This document shows positions 53,481 to 64,000 of a DNA stretch of 64,000 bases, in pieces. Source of the stretch: Hepsetus odoe (lineage: Eukaryota > Chordata > Actinopteri > Characiformes > Hepsetidae); contig CM029387.1 of assembly GCA_017165825.1 (NCBI GenBank), positions 8,172,183 through 8,236,182 on the forward strand, given 5' to 3'. The position numbers were made by a program, and so were the translations under genes. Below the pieces are notes generated by a model. That model was not told the origin of the DNA and ran no database searches. It saw only the letters and a program-made list of their open reading frames with translations. Each line of letters begins with the position of its first letter. Position 1 is the first letter of the stretch.

Positions 53481-56400
53481 TTCACCTGATGTTCAGGTTC
53501 TTGTGTAAAAAGCTCTGAAATGTTCTACAAGTTTTACACTGTTTATGTTTTGTTGTAAATGCTGTGACATAAGTTATGCTAATGAAAAGAGATGGTTATT
53601 TCTGTGTGCTATTGACTATATTTAAATTTAAATCACTTGTTGGGAAGTTGTGCAGGGATGTTAAAGAAAAGCTATATAAAAAGCTATCAAGAAATACTCA
53701 TGTAAGGGATGTTAATGAAAATAGATTTTTCTGCATTTTATTGTCTATTTAGATGGAAATCTAAAGCTGTCATAAAAATAAATTGTAAAGTACAAATACC
53801 TGAACACCTTCAATTAGAACAGTAACAAAGTATATGTAGTTTAATTGAGTCCATCATTTGTGCAAATCCAGACAGGCTGTGGGAAAACAGGTAAACATGC
53901 TTATGTCCATATTTCAATTAAAAACTCACCATGATTCTCACAGCAATTATCAACATGCTTATCCCCTTTGTTAAGTACTACTCTTGACTTGTTACAATTC
54001 CAATAATGGACAAAATGTAGACCTAGATGCTTATGACAAAAACACTCAGGCTCTTCATTTAATTTATAATAACTGGCCATAAGAAGATATAAATGGATGT
54101 ATAAACATAAAGGAACAAATACTGGAAATACTGGAGTAGATTAGATAAATTGGCTTTTAGCCTGAATTATATGTCTTGAGACAACTCAAGCATTACAGGG
54201 CATTAATATCATCTAAAGCATAACCCATCTGGGATGTACTTGAATGTCTTTTTGATCTGTAATATTCATCTATGAATGCATAAAGCTTTGCACTTGTACC
54301 ATGATTATCTAAAGCCTACTTGAAGCGCTAATACGTAGATGATGATTCACTGCCACCAGTATGCCACCCACCTGAATGATTTTAACAAGTCACTAATGAG
54401 CACTGCACGTCCTCACTATGAAGGATCTGGTGGCTGTTTATGTAACGTCTGTCTCTGGGGATGTCACCTCATGTTCTCTGCTCTGCGATGTGTACTGCAC
54501 AGGATTTACAACTAGCTGTAATGCGTAATCAATGACTCTTTCTTTCTTACAAGATCCTTATGGCCTAGAGCAAATTAATGATGAAATACACTGCTTGAAA
54601 ATAGGATCAAGCATGTCAAATATGCATTGGACATTCAAATTTAGGTAATGACCATAAGACTTCTTGTTTACCACACTGCTATAAATTATTTGGTAACTCC
54701 CACCAATATGAAAACTCATATAAAGGTCCTTGGGTTTACATTTTTAGTTACCTTTGTGAATCTGGTAAGTACTCTTATCCAGAGTGCCTAACAATTGATA
54801 AAGAAATTAATTGGTTTAAGGAGTTAATGATCAGACGTTTATGTAATCCGTAACATATTGTGACAATTTTACATGACAAAACTTGTCATGTCAAATCTTA
54901 CACATTGTGTTAATGGTCTAGCAATATGATAGTGCTTGTTTCACTTAAAATTTGGCTTGCCCATTAGCTAATCTTGAACATTGGGTTACATTAGCTTAAT
55001 TAGTTTAGAAACAGGCACTTGGAACATGTTCAAGAGCATCAGGTTAACTATACCAACAGGGTCCAAGACAAAATGTGGTTTAGTCCTTATCAACAGCAGA
55101 AATGCCAGTCATTATCAACAGTAGAAATGCCGGTTTCAGCCATTCCCTTGATGGGAGGCAAGCTAACAGTGCCACACACTGGAACTTCATAATAATTGTC
55201 TGTGCTTGTTATTAAATAAACAAACAAACAAACAAATAAATAAATATAAAATAAAATATAAAACATAAATTAAATAAATTGGAAGTAGTTTATCAGAAAA
55301 GTGATCATTAAGTGTAAAGTTTTTTTTTTATAGACTAAAAGTTTTTTAATTATATGCAAAGAGCACATTACGGTCATCTTGGGAAGAAAGTAAATACACT
55401 GCAAGAAACTTGAGTCTGAAATCTGCTTCCACATATCTTTCCTATTCTACGTCAAAGGCCAGACCTGTAATGTACATGCATGTTCATGCCTGAACACATT
55501 ACAAGACCATCAAAGAAGGAGTCCAAAAAGAGTTCAAAAAGGGCTGTGGAAGGGGAGCTAACGTCTTGCTGCAATGTTGGCTGGATATAGAACCAACACA
55601 CCTGAGTCAGCTTGTTAACACTAAACCTAGATATTAGCACTGTACATCTTATTGGGATTAGGTGGATCGTAACTGAATGAGTCCTCATTGTCATTATTCA
55701 CTTCATTGTCTCCTATTTTTCTTTACAGTTCCAGGCAGGCAAACATACTCATTGGCTTTTTCTTTTTTAGTAAATTCACCACATTTTTGAATAATCAACT
55801 AACTCTTATTTCTTAGATTATTCAAAGAAGCAACTTTTTTCAACATGTTTGTGGTTCCAAATGTGATAAGATCCTTACCTAGATAAAAGCTTCACAAATA
55901 TCAGGCATTTAAGCATAAGCCTTAACCTTAAACCATCTTAAATAAATATACATTTATTCAGGCCCCAAAACTTTCAACACTTAATTACAATTGAATGCAG
56001 TGCATGTCTCTTTTCATTCACCATCCACCACCATTTCATCTCAAGAGATTTGCCTTATATCATTGGATTAAAGGATTGAATGTTTATCTACTGCAGATTT
56101 TATGAAGAAGAAATGAAATAGTGAGATTTGAGTTCTTCAAACCATATGGACTTAGGTTTAGGATGTAAATGAGGCCAGACTGTAATACTGTAGTACAGTA
56201 GACTGGGGGAAAGTGACCTTATTCTTTTCTTGCTCTGCAAAGCCCGAAGCATTAAAATGTAACATCTTTTCACAATGCCAGCAGAATCAAGCACTAGGCT
56301 GAACGAACTCTCTGAAAGCCCTGGCTTGTTTTTATCACGTCTGCGTTGTTCCAGCTGAAATACTGTCTGGGTAATAAACATTGATTCAATTACCCACAGT

Positions 56401-57274
56401 CAGGAGATGTTTAAGAATACAGAGTAGCATAGATTACACTGGGTGCTTAGTATTTTGGGCACTTTGCTTGCAACTATACAGTTTTCTAAAGTAAATAAGC
56501 ACCATTTACTTCATACACTATTTCATATACCTATAATGTTAATTCATTTGTTTTTTGCTGGGGTTTTTACACATCTCAGTCTCACTACTGCCAAGCAAAA
56601 TATCCAGTCAACAGTGTCAGAAACTGAGCACTGATGATGGTGTAGATAATTAGTACAAACTGTGCATGGAAAAATTCTCGAAACTTACGCTCACACAGTG
56701 GACCAGCTACAAATGTGTGTCTACAAAAGGTAAGAACAGGTACATGGTTTCCAAAGATTTACTGCACTGAATGAGGTTGAAAAAGGAAACATTTATCTGA
56801 GGGTTAAATTGTACTTTAGTATTACTTAGCCAAAGGCTGCAGATACAGAACACAGTGAATCACAAGTTTATGAACGTGGCTATGTGGCATCATGATTGTG
56901 CAGACCAATCCATTGTAGACAAGAGTAGCTGTAGAAGATTTTGTATTAAAAATAAAGCTTTCTGACACATGTAAAGGCACAATGTCTGAAGTTGACAATT
57001 ACACACTGATCTGCATCGGGTGAACAACAAGTGGTACAAAACACAGGGGCTGCACTAGCAAAACTACAAGCTTATAGCAACTAAAAAGTCCATAGGAACT
57101 CAACTTGATAGTAAGTCAAGTTTGTCCAGAAATTCATTAATCAGTACAATAATAGAAAAATGTCTAAAATGTTGATGTACATAATGCCCCAACCAGATTT
57201 GCACTGCACCCACAACTACATGAGTGTGTCAAGTCTTCATTACAGGAAAGGTTTTAGCTACAACTCTTTCACTA

Positions 57275-57520
57275 GGGGCAGCGGTGGCCTAGTGGTTAGG
57301 GCGTTGGTCGGAGGATCGGGGTTCGAACCCCTTCCCAATAGGTTGCCCTGAGGTACCCTTGAGCAAGGTGCCATCCCCATCACACTCCTCCCTGCGATGG
57401 GCTGGCGACCTGTCCAGGGTGTGTCCCCCGTCCTTCGCCCTGTGTGAGCCCTGTGGGATGGACTCCAGCATTCCCCTGCGACCCCGTTTGGGACAAGCGG
57501 CAGAAAATGACATGACATGA
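57275..57520 (+). repeat. Full-length composite SINE with 14-bp target-site duplication
   Basis: The tRNA-like head GGGGCAGCGGTGGCCTAGTG with B box GGTTCGAACCCC is followed by the GTACCCTTGAGCAAGGTGCC block, then switches to the CTGCGATGGGCTGGCGACC tail unit and ends GACAAGCGGCAGAAAATGAC. Exact duplicates CAACTCTTTCACTA flank it (57261-57274 and 57521-57534). It is the least degraded SINE in the window, so a recent insertion. Confidence 0.9.
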
Positions 57521-57944
57521 CAACTCTTTCACTATGTACACTTATTACATAATATCAACCAATAGAAAGGTATAGAAAACTGTAAAAAGTCTGAGAAATT
57601 TCAACCTAATCTCTGAAATATAGACACAACTACTTGCTGTACAGTGATGTCACCCTATGAATCTGGATGCAATTTCAACGTCATTTGCATATTCAAAACA
57701 TAAACCTGACCTCATCAGAGCTAATTCAAATGTATCCCCGATGCCAGCCACCTTCATTTAAACAAAGCTTGACCAAAAATACCATGATGTAGCTAGTATC
57801 TTTTGTTCACTAATTTAAAAAATTAGCTGCTTTTTTTTTTTTACCAAACTATTCCTGTTATCATAATCTCACTAACACATTTGGATACGATCTTGGATAA
57901 GCGATCCACAGCGAGGGTATAACTAAATTAGCAGCTGCCTTTTA

Positions 57945-58211
57945 TTAGACAACAGCACTTTCAAACTGTCCCCTTTCCAGTCTGTCTTTGTGGTCCCTCC
58001 AGGTGGAGGCTGGCATGCTGCTGTAAGGGTCCAGCAGGATCCGAAAGCAGCGCACAAGAAGGAAGACCAGGATGAGCAGAAGGAGGCCTACAAAGCACAA
58101 GGCTGTGCTCTGTTCCATGTCTGGGGCCAGAGGAAGTCCAGCTGAGTCACCAGAACCAGTGGCTGGACCCACTGACTGGAGCTCATAGTCTAGCAGTGGC
58201 GCTCTAGTCAT
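57945..58211 (-). CDS. ctxn1: Cortexin (cortexin-1-like), single coding exon
   Basis: 88 aa on the minus strand from ATG at 58211 to TAA at 57945. Cortexins are small single-pass membrane proteins of neurons. The N-terminal half is variable. A membrane segment (about 37-54, FVGLLLLILVFLLV core) is followed by the family signature RILLDPYSSMPASTW and the C-terminal DHKDRLERGQFESAVV. Human CTXN1 is 82 aa with the same layout. The chosen start (MTRAPLLDYE) gives the expected length; the frame stays open to an upstream ATG at 58313, which would add 34 residues without cortexin character. A good acceptor (tttctttattttcag) precedes the exon at 58347, so the leader is spliced from an exon further right. 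CTXN1 over CTXN2/3 is inferred from linkage with cers4. Confidence 0.85.
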   Translation of the reverse strand: MTRAPLLDYELQSVGPATGSGDSAGLPLAPDMEQSTALCFVGLLLLILVFLLVRCFRILLDPYSSMPASTWRDHKDRLERGQFESAVV

Positions 58212-58346
58212 CTTGCCCAGAAAAGTGGCCACAAGGTCTATCACTGGATGGCTTTCAGGTGTAGAGGCAAAGGACATCAGGCATCCAGGCAACTGCTTTT
58301 GTAGACAAATCAAGAAGAAGACCTCATTGAAGTTCAGGAACAGAAT
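58212..58346 (-). other. ctxn1: Presumed 5' UTR part of the ctxn1 coding exon
   Basis: It runs from the splice acceptor (AG at 58348-58347, minus strand) to the chosen start codon. The donor exon is not identified in the window. Confidence 0.5.
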
Positions 58347-58389
58347 CTGAAAATAAAGAAAAAGAACAAATACAAATGCTATAGAGTTA

Positions 58390-59640
58390 TGTGAAAAAAT
58401 TAAGACACCCTATGAAAGCCTGTGTTTTTGTAACATTCTTGGACATTTGGATATTTGATCTCAATATTAACAATATTCAATTCAATTCAATTCAATTTAT
58501 TCTTGTATAGCGCCTTTTACAACAAAGTTGCCCCAAGGCACTTTACATTGATGGTCGATGATGGAACAGGTTACAGTAATAGACGTTAAAGCCGGACGAC
58601 TACGGTGGAGAGGAACCAAAAACTCCGCTATGGAGAAAAAAAAAACCTCTGAGGGTCCAAGGTCAACCGGCTACCCAACCCCCTTGGGTATACTAACAGT
58701 ACAAAGTTAGTTTGGTTTTAAACTCCAGGAATACTGGGAGATTCAAGTAATATAACTAAACAATTACTAAAGAAACTAAAGTAAAGACATTTTAAAAAAA
58801 TTCTGTAAAATGTAATCCTACAAAAATGTGATTCTGGCGAGGAATAAATTAAGAAACACCCACCTTTATTCCCAATTAAAATGGCTCAAATCACATACAA
58901 GTGTAGCACATCAGGTGCACACGATTAGAACATCATTATTCAGCATTTTGAAGGAGGTTTGCCCGTTTAAACCTCAAACATTTAGTTTGGTATGCTCCTG
59001 ACTGTTGAGGTGAGAGTAAACACCATGGTGAGATCTAAAGAGCTGTCTGAGGCCTTCAGAAAGAAGATTGTAGCAGCTTGTAAGTCTGGTAAGGCATTTA
59101 AAAAAGATCTCAGAAGAATTTGCAATTAGCCATTCCACTGTTAAGAAAATAGTCTACAAGTGGAGGAAATGTGCAAGGAGGAAACCTTTGCTCTCTAAGA
59201 AAAACATCAAGGCCAGACGGAGACCAGGACTTCTGGAATAATGTTCTTTGGACAGATGAGTCTAAAATTGAATTATTTGGACACCAGAACAGAGGATATG
59301 TCTGGCGTAAACCAAATACAGCATTCCAGGAAAAGAACCTCATACCAACTGTGAAACATGGAGGTGGAAGTGTCATGGTTTGGAGATGCTTTGTTGCAGC
59401 AGGACCTGGCCAGCTCACCATCATAGAATCCACCATCAATTCTACTGTGTATCAGAGGGTGCTTGAGGAACATGTGAGACCATCTGTAAGAACATTAAAG
59501 CTGAAGCAGAACTGGACCCTGCAACATGACTATAACCCAAAACATACCAGTAAATCCATCAAGGACTGGCTGAAATCTAAGCAATGGCTGAGTCACAGCC
59601 CATTAAGGAGTGGCAGAGTAGCAGCCCAGTAAATAAATAA
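58390..59640 (+). mobile_element. Tc1-like transposon relic, family D, with nested insertion
   Basis: The left end carries TGTGAAAAAATTAAGACACC, typical of a Tc1 terminal repeat. From 59024 a transposase start is readable (MVRSKELSEAFRKKIVAACK), continuing to KWRKCARRKPLLSKKNIKAR. After a deletion the catalytic core follows in the 59171-59632 frame: DNVLWTDESKIELFG-like (first aspartate in WTDES), GYVWRKPN, VKHGGGSVMVW, and LQHDYNPKH where active copies have QDNDPKH. The C-terminal DDE residue region is lost. A stop-free but defective copy; the right terminal repeat is not seen. Confidence 0.8.
58475..58720 (+). repeat. Dispersed fish repeat nested in the Tc1 relic
   Basis: It starts with (ATTCA)n-like units, then TTGTATAGCGCCTTTTACAA, CAAGGCACTTTACATTGATG and a GAGAGGAACCAAAAACTCC block. 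This is a very common fish dispersed sequence. It interrupts the left part of the Tc1 element, so it is the younger of the two. Class not determined. Confidence 0.6.
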
Positions 59641-61188
59641 AATGAAAATAAGATCAAAACAATTGCAGTAATTAAAGAAAAACTGTAGGTTCTAACTGAG
59701 CTCAACCCTTTTCTTGTATGGGCTTTAAACTCTTTCGTACGCATACTTTCCCTGCTCTCACACTGTACTTCAGTACAGGAGATCTTGCTCATTAGCTGAT
59801 AGGTTCAGTCTGCGGGTGTTATAGCATAACCACATTACAAAGTCATGACATGGCAATTTATACAACCATCAGTAAGGTGATAAGTTTACTGTGGAATGCT
59901 CATTAGTGGCTTCACACATATACATCTTCAGGTGTCTGCTTCAGCCAAGCAAGATAAGTCCTGCCTGGAGAGATGACGGAAGCAAAGCGGTAGACAAGGA
60001 GAAGCTTCTATTTCAGGCAAGACTGTGTGTTGAAGGAAAGGCAACAATTGATTTTAATCTTAAGAAGCTCTCAATCCATCACATAAAAGAGACAGGCAAT
60101 GCTGCTAAATAATAGATCTACCAAGATAACCAGGAGTGGAGAATCTATATCACACATGTTTACTTTATATTGTAAATTGGTACTGTTGGGACTAAGATTA
60201 GATACAAAAGAGTCAGTCTACAGTCTATGTTACCATTGTTACCATTATACTCCACACTAAATGTATTAAAGCATTAGCATTATGGGGACACACTAGTGAT
60301 CATGTTTGCGCCCTTACAGTTTTGTATTCAGCCATGAAAAACCTACCTGGGTGATGAGTATTGTATAAAATGAATAATATACCAGTCCTGTGCAATTTCA
60401 CAGGTTTCAAATTAATACATAAACAATAACATAGTGTACATAAATATCCAAAATGATGGATAAAGCTGCAGAAGATTCCAAAGTGATTTTGAAAGCTATG
60501 TAATACCAGCAACTAAATGTTAAGAAAAGGAATAAACAGATTTTCTGAGCTTCAAAAAAGATAAAATCGTGACATAGACATAGAAGTTATTCCATTTTAA
60601 ATTAACAAAAACTGTTAATATGGATCAGTGAATAAAACAGCAGAATTCTGTATCCATTTTCTTCTGCTAGTACTTTTCTTCTGCTAGTACTAATTTAAAA
60701 GTCTTTTTCTGTTGTTTTGTCTTTCAATCAACTAAAATCAGCCATTCTTATGTTTACTCCAACCTAAACTAGAATTATTTCAATTGTAAGTTAGTAACTG
60801 GTTTAAATTCAAATGAGTGTGTCAAATGAGTATTTTAGAGCCTTCAGGTGTTTTTGCTGACCAACCTACACAATTTCTTTCTACAGAAAAGAAAGTTAAT
60901 AGAAAGGAGAGCTTAGCAGCTCAGCAGCTTCATCTAACCGTCTGTATTTGCAGAGATAAGTTAATATGAAGAGGCTGTGAAAAGCCAACAGGCTTTCTTT
61001 AAGTGCCAAAGAGAAAAAAACCTAGGGTTAGGGTTAGACCAGAGACCAGACCTTCCAGCAATTTTGACATTGCACTATGTTGCTTCAGCAGAAAACAAAA
61101 TCTTAACAGTTATTATAGTATCTTTAGAAATATGTTGCTTTTGCATTGACTATAAATTGCTCCTGAGACAAAAAAAAAGATATTTATA
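59640..61188. other. Gene-less stretch right of the Tc1 relic
   Basis: AT-rich sequence with a 19-bp tandem duplicate at about 60658-60696 and a minimal GGGTTAGGGTTAG at about 61024. I see no exon or known repeat. If the ctxn1 leader exon lies further right, this is ctxn1 intron. Confidence 0.4.
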
Positions 61189-61227
61189 GATATATATATG
61201 GTATATATATATATATATATATATATA
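61189..61227. repeat. (TA)n microsatellite
   Basis: Alternating TA with one GG interruption, just left of the family C element. Confidence 0.9.
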
Positions 61228-61254
61228 CATTTATCACACACACAATACAAGCAT

Positions 61255-61757
61255 CAGTGCAAAAGTTTACAAAAATGCTTTCAAAATAGAAGTGTTGATC
61301 ATTTATTAATAATCAACAAAATGTAGTAATGAACAAATAAATTAACAATCAATATTTATGGTGACACCATTTCGTTTTTCAAATACATCAGTTCTTCAGG
61401 CGCCATCAATGCACAGCTCTGTAATGAACTCGGCCAAGTAGTCGTTCCAAACATGACTGTGTTTCAACCTATGTGTGACATTGATGATCATCAGTACCTG
61501 TTTGGTAAAACTGTTGATCATACACCAACTATAATCCTACAAAATCCCTGACTTTGTGCAAGTGTAGCTAGAAGAACTGATGCTGGTTTGAAGGCAAAAG
61601 GTAGTAACGCCAAATATTGATTTAATTTAGATTTTTCTTTTGTTCACTCACTTTGCATTTTATAAATTGATAAAAATAAACATAAATATAAATCATTATT
61701 TATATTTCTGAAAGCACTCTTTGTTTACAAAATTTTTTCACACCTGCCTAAAACTAA
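61255..61757. mobile_element. Non-autonomous Tc1-like element, family C, second copy
   Basis: The interior and right side match the copy at 26798-27302: GCAAAAGGTAGTAACGCCAA, ATATTGATTTAATTTAGATT, TCACACCTGCCTAAAAC. The left terminal repeat is degraded to AGTGCAAAAGTTTACAAAAA. It is flanked on both sides by (TA)n tracts, in line with TA-targeted insertion into a microsatellite. Confidence 0.7.
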
Positions 61758-61762
61758 AACTA

Positions 61763-61774
61763 ATATATATATAT

Positions 61775-61817
<43 letters not shown>
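61763..61817. repeat. (TA)n microsatellite
   Basis: Interrupted (TA)n directly right of the family C element. Confidence 0.9.
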
Positions 61818-61821
<4 letters not shown>

Positions 61822-64000
61822 GTATCTGAAGAAGGACGAAGGACAGGGATTCAGAAAAGCACTGATATCAGTGTGAACAAATCATCACACTTCACATCAG
61901 CACATTAATCTCAAGGCTCACTACTCCAGCAGCTCAATAGCAGCAACACACATCCCTGAGCTGCAGACTTATCTTCTCCCTTCACCTAAAAGAGTATTTA
62001 TCAGTTAATAACAGAAAAGTTGGCGACTTGGTGAGCTTGCCAATGTCTCTCTACTCACCTCTTTCTCTCTCTGTGTGGCGTGTGTGCGGCTCTCTCTCCA
62101 TCCTGCCACTTCTCAGTGCTGATGTGTTCTCTGATGCCTCAGCTTTACTATCCCTCTGGGTGCAACGCATCCTATTGGTCAGCAGCGTGCACACACAGAG
62201 GCAGGATTCTGTCCATCAGCAGCAACCAAACCTTGCACTGGGGTTTATATAAGCCCCTTGGACAGGAGTCTATCTTCGTTCTTCCCATCCTCCTCCTCCT
62301 CCTCCTCCTCCCATCATCATCTCTTGCTATGTTCACCCACAAAATCTTCATCACTTTAACCCATCCTTGTTCATCATCATCATCATAATTTTCATAGTCT
62401 TCATCACTGTGGTCCATCATTACCACTTTAAACTATCTTCATTAAGATATATAATTATAATTATAGTTATATATCATCTTCAACACTTGTTCATTGTAAT
62501 CCATCATATAATCTTAAGAGTCTATGACTACCACCCTTTAATCTATTCTACACCATCCTCTTCATAATTGTTATAATGCGCTACATGGTCATCATTATCA
62601 TCATCATTTCCTATTTTTCCTTATATTCCTGGGCGACTAAGAAGGCAATCTGTTTATACTTATACTGGTTCTGGTTGTACACAAAGATGGAGTTCCAGAA
62701 GGCTCACATATACATTAAATATTATTTAATTAGACAAGACCTGCTAGCTGAATGCATAAATGTTTTTTTTCTAATACCATAGTTTTAATAAAAGCTTGCC
62801 TGTTTACTATTTTCTCCATCTTTGTGTTTCATATCAAATACCTATAATCTTTGTCTCTACTGCCCATCTGTGTCCAAATCAGACCTCGTAGTTGACCAAT
62901 TCATTTATCACAGATCCAGATATCCTGAGGAAACCTGCTAATCATATAATTTACATAGGGCTAGATCAAGATGCATGTGTTTATAATACTCATTTATAGG
63001 AGCAGATGGGTCAATCCTGACATGGCTGTGGAACTACAGCAGCCCCAGGCTTGAACCCTGAATAATCCTCAAATGCAATCCCCAAATCATCTTTGTCTGT
63101 CTCTCTTCTAAAGAAGGACATGTCCAAATAACATTCAACCGAACAGAAATAGGATTATTCAACTTCCACTCTAATAACAAGTTCACTCTGAAGAGAGATA
63201 GATAGTTTATGTGTATTTTTAGCTTTGGAGAAGTTATTTGTATAGGGGTAACTGGGGTTAGTCGACATAGTTTTCATTCTCCAGTATTATATGCCAGTGT
63301 AATCAAATTCTAAGCAAATCAAAGCTTTTGATCTTGAATTTGTCTGCAAGAAATGATGACTGGCCTTCAAGCAACGTGAAAAGTAAAACTAATTTACAAG
63401 GCAATTAAACAGCCTACTTGACTATTTTAAACCAAAAACAGTTGTTTTTTAATGGCTAATTAAACATCATGTCCAGTGAGGTTTCTCTACTTTTCCACTG
63501 ATGAGCACTGTCATAGACTAAATAAATAAATAAATCGGTCTGTGAGAAGAATTTTTTATTAGCTTGTTACAGCTGAGCCAAATATGGCAGGTTGTCGCAC
63601 ATTAGGCCTCTGTGCTTGTCATCATTTGGTATTCACTTTTTTAAACTGATGCAATAGTTTAGAAAAAAAAAAAACAGTATCTAGAGAATTCTTCCCTGTC
63701 TGTGTTTAGATTCACTCCGAGCCACTGAAGGCTACTCAGCGTTTAATTATATTTCACTTATAACAAAACAAGAGAACACAACAGTGCTGTATTCATAGCT
63801 TTTAAAAGTTTCTCTTCTGAACCCTTACTTGTTTTACAGAAAGTAAAGAGTTAGACCTGTAGAAAGACAGTAATTTTCTTAGATTACAAAAAGGTTATTA
63901 GATTATAAAATTATAAAAAAGATAATTCACACAAAAGTGTGAATGATGATAGGAGTGAATGATACATTTTAAATGAACCATTAGAAAAGCCAAGATATTG
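61818..64000. other. Right end of the window, no gene recognised
   Basis: It has a CT-rich patch (about 62046-62100), a (CTC)n run (about 62285-62311), and ATC/ATA-rich simple sequence to about 62620. The open frames here follow the simple repeats and have no recognisable protein character. A non-coding leader exon of ctxn1 could lie here or beyond, but I cannot place it. Confidence 0.4.

Larger units (their letters stand above)
50300..57940. other. Gene-poor interval between cers4 and ctxn1
   Basis: It contains a CATC microsatellite (about 50791-50820), SINEs at 51307, 52888 and 57275, a palindrome at 52491-52572, and a weakly conserved dispersed repeat at about 53310-53480. No splice-flanked coding frame or RNA gene is recognised. 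Regulatory DNA for cers4 or ctxn1 is possible but not visible by eye. Confidence 0.5.

Noticed and set aside
61022..61037. Interstitial telomere-like GGGTTAGGGTTAG
   Set aside because: Only two repeat units, expected by chance at this scale.
62028..62567. Overlapping ORFs at 62.0-62.6 kb
   Set aside because: They follow CT, CTC and ATC simple repeats and have no protein-family features or splice signals.

Overview
This is eukaryotic nuclear DNA, almost certainly from a teleost fish. Genes are split by canonical GT/AG introns, the four recognisable proteins are vertebrate orthologues, and the spaces between exons are full of Tc1-like transposons, tRNA-headed SINEs, LINE relics and microsatellites of the kind common in fish. 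It has no operons, CRISPR arrays or prokaryotic features. All exon models are hand-built from splice signals and reading-frame continuity; each closes in frame.

Layout. 1-630: what looks like the 3' end of an unidentified + strand gene. 1230-34770: homer3 (+, nine coding exons, 355 aa), a postsynaptic EVH1/coiled-coil scaffold, with a CpG-rich promoter at about 1.2-1.5 kb and a 10.3-kb first intron. 34858-36413: uba52 (-, ubiquitin-L40 fusion, 128 aa), tail-to-tail with homer3. 37017-37090: tRNA-Asn(GTT) (-). 39201-50250: cers4 (-, ten coding exons, 399 aa), a ceramide synthase with a Hox-like domain and an intact Lag1 motif. 50300-57940: a gene-poor gap. 57945-58346: the single coding exon of a cortexin gene (ctxn1-like, -, 88 aa). 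58347-64000: no further gene recognised; Tc1 relics and microsatellites.

The genes do not form a pathway. Their order is informative: human HOMER3/UBA52 lie in 19p13.11 and CERS4/CTXN1 in 19p13.2, so the window joins two blocks that are separate on human chromosome 19p.

No wholly new system is apparent. The observations most worth checking are: CTCF-like motifs in convergent orientation around homer3 and uba52, with a divergent pair flanking the uba52/tRNA interval; a tandem duplication that copies the cers4 exon-2 splice donor and leaves an in-frame 18-codon alternative; a possible short homer3 transcript ending after exon 4; a nearly perfect 82-bp palindrome; and SINE insertions with clear target-site duplications that suggest modular SINE structure.
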